Source of the DNA: JAKJGV01 sp964617565
GTDB taxonomy: Bacteria > Verrucomicrobiota > Kiritimatiellia > CAIQIC01 > JAGNIJ01
Direction of reading: 5' to 3'
NCBI GenBank assembly: GCA_964617565.1
Contig: CAZTYH010000096.1
Span: 1 to 7,164, forward strand
Length of the DNA: 7,164 nt
Position 1 is the first letter of the stretch. Each line of letters starts with the position of its first letter. A program made the position numbers and the translations under genes. The notes beneath the pieces are model-generated. The model was given only the letters and a program-made list of their open reading frames with translations, was not told the origin of the DNA and did not search any database. Below, piece after piece: positions 5,456 to 7,164 of this stretch.

Positions 5456-5555
5456 NNNNNNNNNNNNNNNNNNNNNNNNNNNNNNNNNNNNNNNNNNNNN
5501 NNNNNNNNNNNNNNNNNNNNNNNNNNNNNNNNNNNNNNNNNNNNNNNNNNNNNNN
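5456..5555. other. Scaffold gap of 100 N
   Basis: Exactly 100 undetermined bases interrupt the sequence, the conventional placeholder for a join of unknown length. It removes the last part of infB and any rbfA. Reading frames that cross it, such as the one joining IF-2 to the stop at 5383-5381, are artefacts. Confidence 0.97.
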
Positions 5556-7164
5556 CGAATGCCGCATTCCTGGCCTTCCCGGACTTCCGATGCGTCGTTC
5601 TGGAACCGCTTCAGCGAGGAAAGAGCGCCTTCGTACATGACTTCGCCGCCGCGCAACAACCGCGCGCGGGACCGTGAGGTCACGCGTCCATCGGTCACCA
5701 TGCAGCCGGCCACCCGCCCTTTCTTGCTCAACTCGAAGACCTGACGGACTTCGGCGTGGCCAATCACGTTCTGCTTGAGCATCGGCTCGAGCAATCCGGC
5801 CATCGCATCGCGAATATCATCCAGCAATTCATAAATCACGCTGTACAGGCGGATCTCCACGCCCTCGCGCTTGGCGGCCGCGCCGGCGCCCGATTCCTTC
5901 GTGACATGAAAACCGATAATAATGGCATTGGACGCGCTCGCCAGCAGCACGTCGTTTTCGTTGATGCTGCCCACGCCCGCGAGCGCGATCTTGAGGGAAA
6001 CCTTTTCGCTCTTGATATCGCGCAACGCCTGCTGAATGGCCTCCAACGACCCTTGGACATCCGCTTTCACGATGACCGCGAGTTCCTGGACCACCTGTCC
6101 GCTTTGCGGCTTGAGCAAGTCTTCGAGCGAAGCACGGCGCGGCGCGGAAATAGTATCCAGCCGTCGTTTTTCCATGCGCTCCGTCGCCATCTTGCGCGCA
6201 GCCTTGTCGTTCGGGTAAACCTCGAATTCGGTGCCCGGCTCCGGCACGGCATTGAGGCCAAGGCATTTGACGGCGTACGACGGGCCCGCCGTCCGCACCT
6301 TGACGCCTACATCATTGATCAATGCCTTCACGCGTCCCCAGCAAGGACCACACACAATCGCGTCCCCGACCTGAAGCGTACCCGCTTGAACCAACAGGTT
6401 GGCCGTGGGTCCCATGCCCGCCTCCAGGCGCGCTTCGATCACAAAACCTGTCGCGCGACGGCGCGGATTGGCCTTCAGCTCGAGCATTTCGGCCTGCAAC
6501 AGAATCATTTCCAGCAGATTGTCAATACCCTCTCCCGTAGCAGCGCTGACGGGGCAACAAACCAGATCGCCGCCCCAATCTTCCGGGGTCAGTCCTTCCT
6601 GCTGCAACTGGCGTTTCACGCGATCCACGTTGGCCGTCCGCAGGTCAATCTTGTTGATCGCAATCATCATGCACACTTCCGCGGCCTTCGCATGCTGAAT
6701 CGCTTCGCGGGTCTGCGGCATGATGCCGTCGTCGGCGGCGATAACAATGACAGCGATATCCGTCAGGTTCGCGCCACGGGCGCGCATCGCGGTGAATGCC
6801 GCATGGCCCGGCGTGTCGAGAAAAGTGATGGCGTGGTCGTTATAGGTGACCATGTACGCGCCGATGTGCTGGGTGATACCGCCATCTTCGCCCTGCGCGA
6901 CGCGGGTCCGCCGAATATGATCCAGCAGCGATGTCTTACCATGGTCAACATGACCCATGAACGTGACGATCGGCGGACGCTGAAGTTTGTCTTCCTCCCG
7001 ATCCTTCGACGGTGCCGGCTTCACATCCTCCGGCTTCGGGGGCGGTGGGGGCGGCGGCGGGGGTTTGACATGCTCGACGGTAAATGAGTGCTTGTGCGCG
7101 ATCTGTTGAACGACTCTTGGATCAACCTTTTCGTTAATCGAAGCGAAGACGTTCATTGTCATCA
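5556..7164 (-). CDS. infB: Translation initiation factor IF-2 (both ends missing)
   Basis: IF-2 is the GTPase that brings initiator fMet-tRNA to the 30S subunit and promotes subunit joining. Visible, counted from the methionine at 7162, are: the end of an IF2_N domain (MNVFASINEKVD then HSFTVEH, 3-31); a linker with nine consecutive prolines (34-42); the G domain with G1 GHVDHGKT (70-77), T97 in GGITQHIG, G3 DTPGH (116-120), G4 NKID (170-173) and G5 SAA (206-208); a domain II beta-barrel around 235-325; IF-2 domain 3 around 355-460 (VIVKADVQGSLEAI, GVGSINENDV); and the C-terminal fMet-tRNA-binding domain up to REGQECGI (528-535). The methionine at 7162 is internal, because IF2_N sequence runs into the window edge, so the gene starts upstream. 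About 20 C-terminal residues are lost in the N gap. Confidence 0.97.

Noticed and set aside
5756..7087. Long plus-strand open frame of 443 codons opposite infB
   Set aside because: It is a shadow of the infB frame in GC-rich DNA. Its translation is rich in Arg, His and Gln with no domain pattern, while the minus strand encodes an unmistakable IF-2.
7160..7162. The ATG at 7162 as the true start of infB
   Set aside because: The sequence right after it is the second half of an IF2_N domain, so the protein must continue beyond the window edge.
1..7164. CRISPR array, insertion sequence, tRNA or rRNA
   Set aside because: I saw no regularly spaced repeats, transposase motifs, terminal inverted repeats with duplications, or T-arm/rRNA signature sequences.

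Overview
The window is a bacterial chromosomal segment with a moderately high GC content. All recognisable genes lie on the minus strand, so they read from right to left. It holds the downstream half of a translation and tRNA-modification operon, followed by two metabolic/transport genes and an intergenic stretch of about 540 bases. Gene order, a TruB that ends without room for a PUA domain, the MFS family type and the dihydropyrimidinase clade are all compatible with an uncultivated PVC-like, Hydrogenedentota-like or Acidobacteria-like lineage. That placement is recall and inference only. A run of exactly 100 Ns (5456-5555) marks a scaffold join, which suggests a draft or metagenome assembly.

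Region by region, in transcription order: 7164-5556 is infB (translation initiation factor IF-2), cut by the window edge at its N-terminal side and by the N gap about 20 residues before its C-terminus. The gap and the 80 bases after it are where rbfA would be expected; only a possible C-terminal tail of that gene is visible. 5356-4622 is truB (tRNA pseudouridine-55 synthase). 4625-3690 is ribF (FAD synthetase/riboflavin kinase), whose GTG start overlaps the truB stop by 4 bases. A C-rich, G-poor spacer in the transcript (candidate Rho site) follows. 3531-2146 is a dihydropyrimidinase/hydantoinase with a complete metal and carboxylysine site. A 115-130 base spacer with an imperfect inverted repeat leads to a 12-helix MFS transporter (2014-569), which ends at a highly palindromic element (513-557).

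From 512 to 30 no gene is convincing. This stretch carries small repeats and a near-consensus sigma-70 promoter (192-164) that points left at a gene mostly outside the window; only a possible 9-codon start is seen.

The infB-(rbfA)-truB-ribF block is the conserved bacterial cluster linking initiation, ribosome maturation, tRNA modification and flavin cofactor synthesis. The hydantoinase and the MFS gene may form a second unit for uptake and ring-opening of cyclic amides, but the substrate is not shown by sequence. I found no CRISPR array, transposase, tRNA or rRNA. The unusual part is the spacers: each holds its own short-period or palindromic repeat type.
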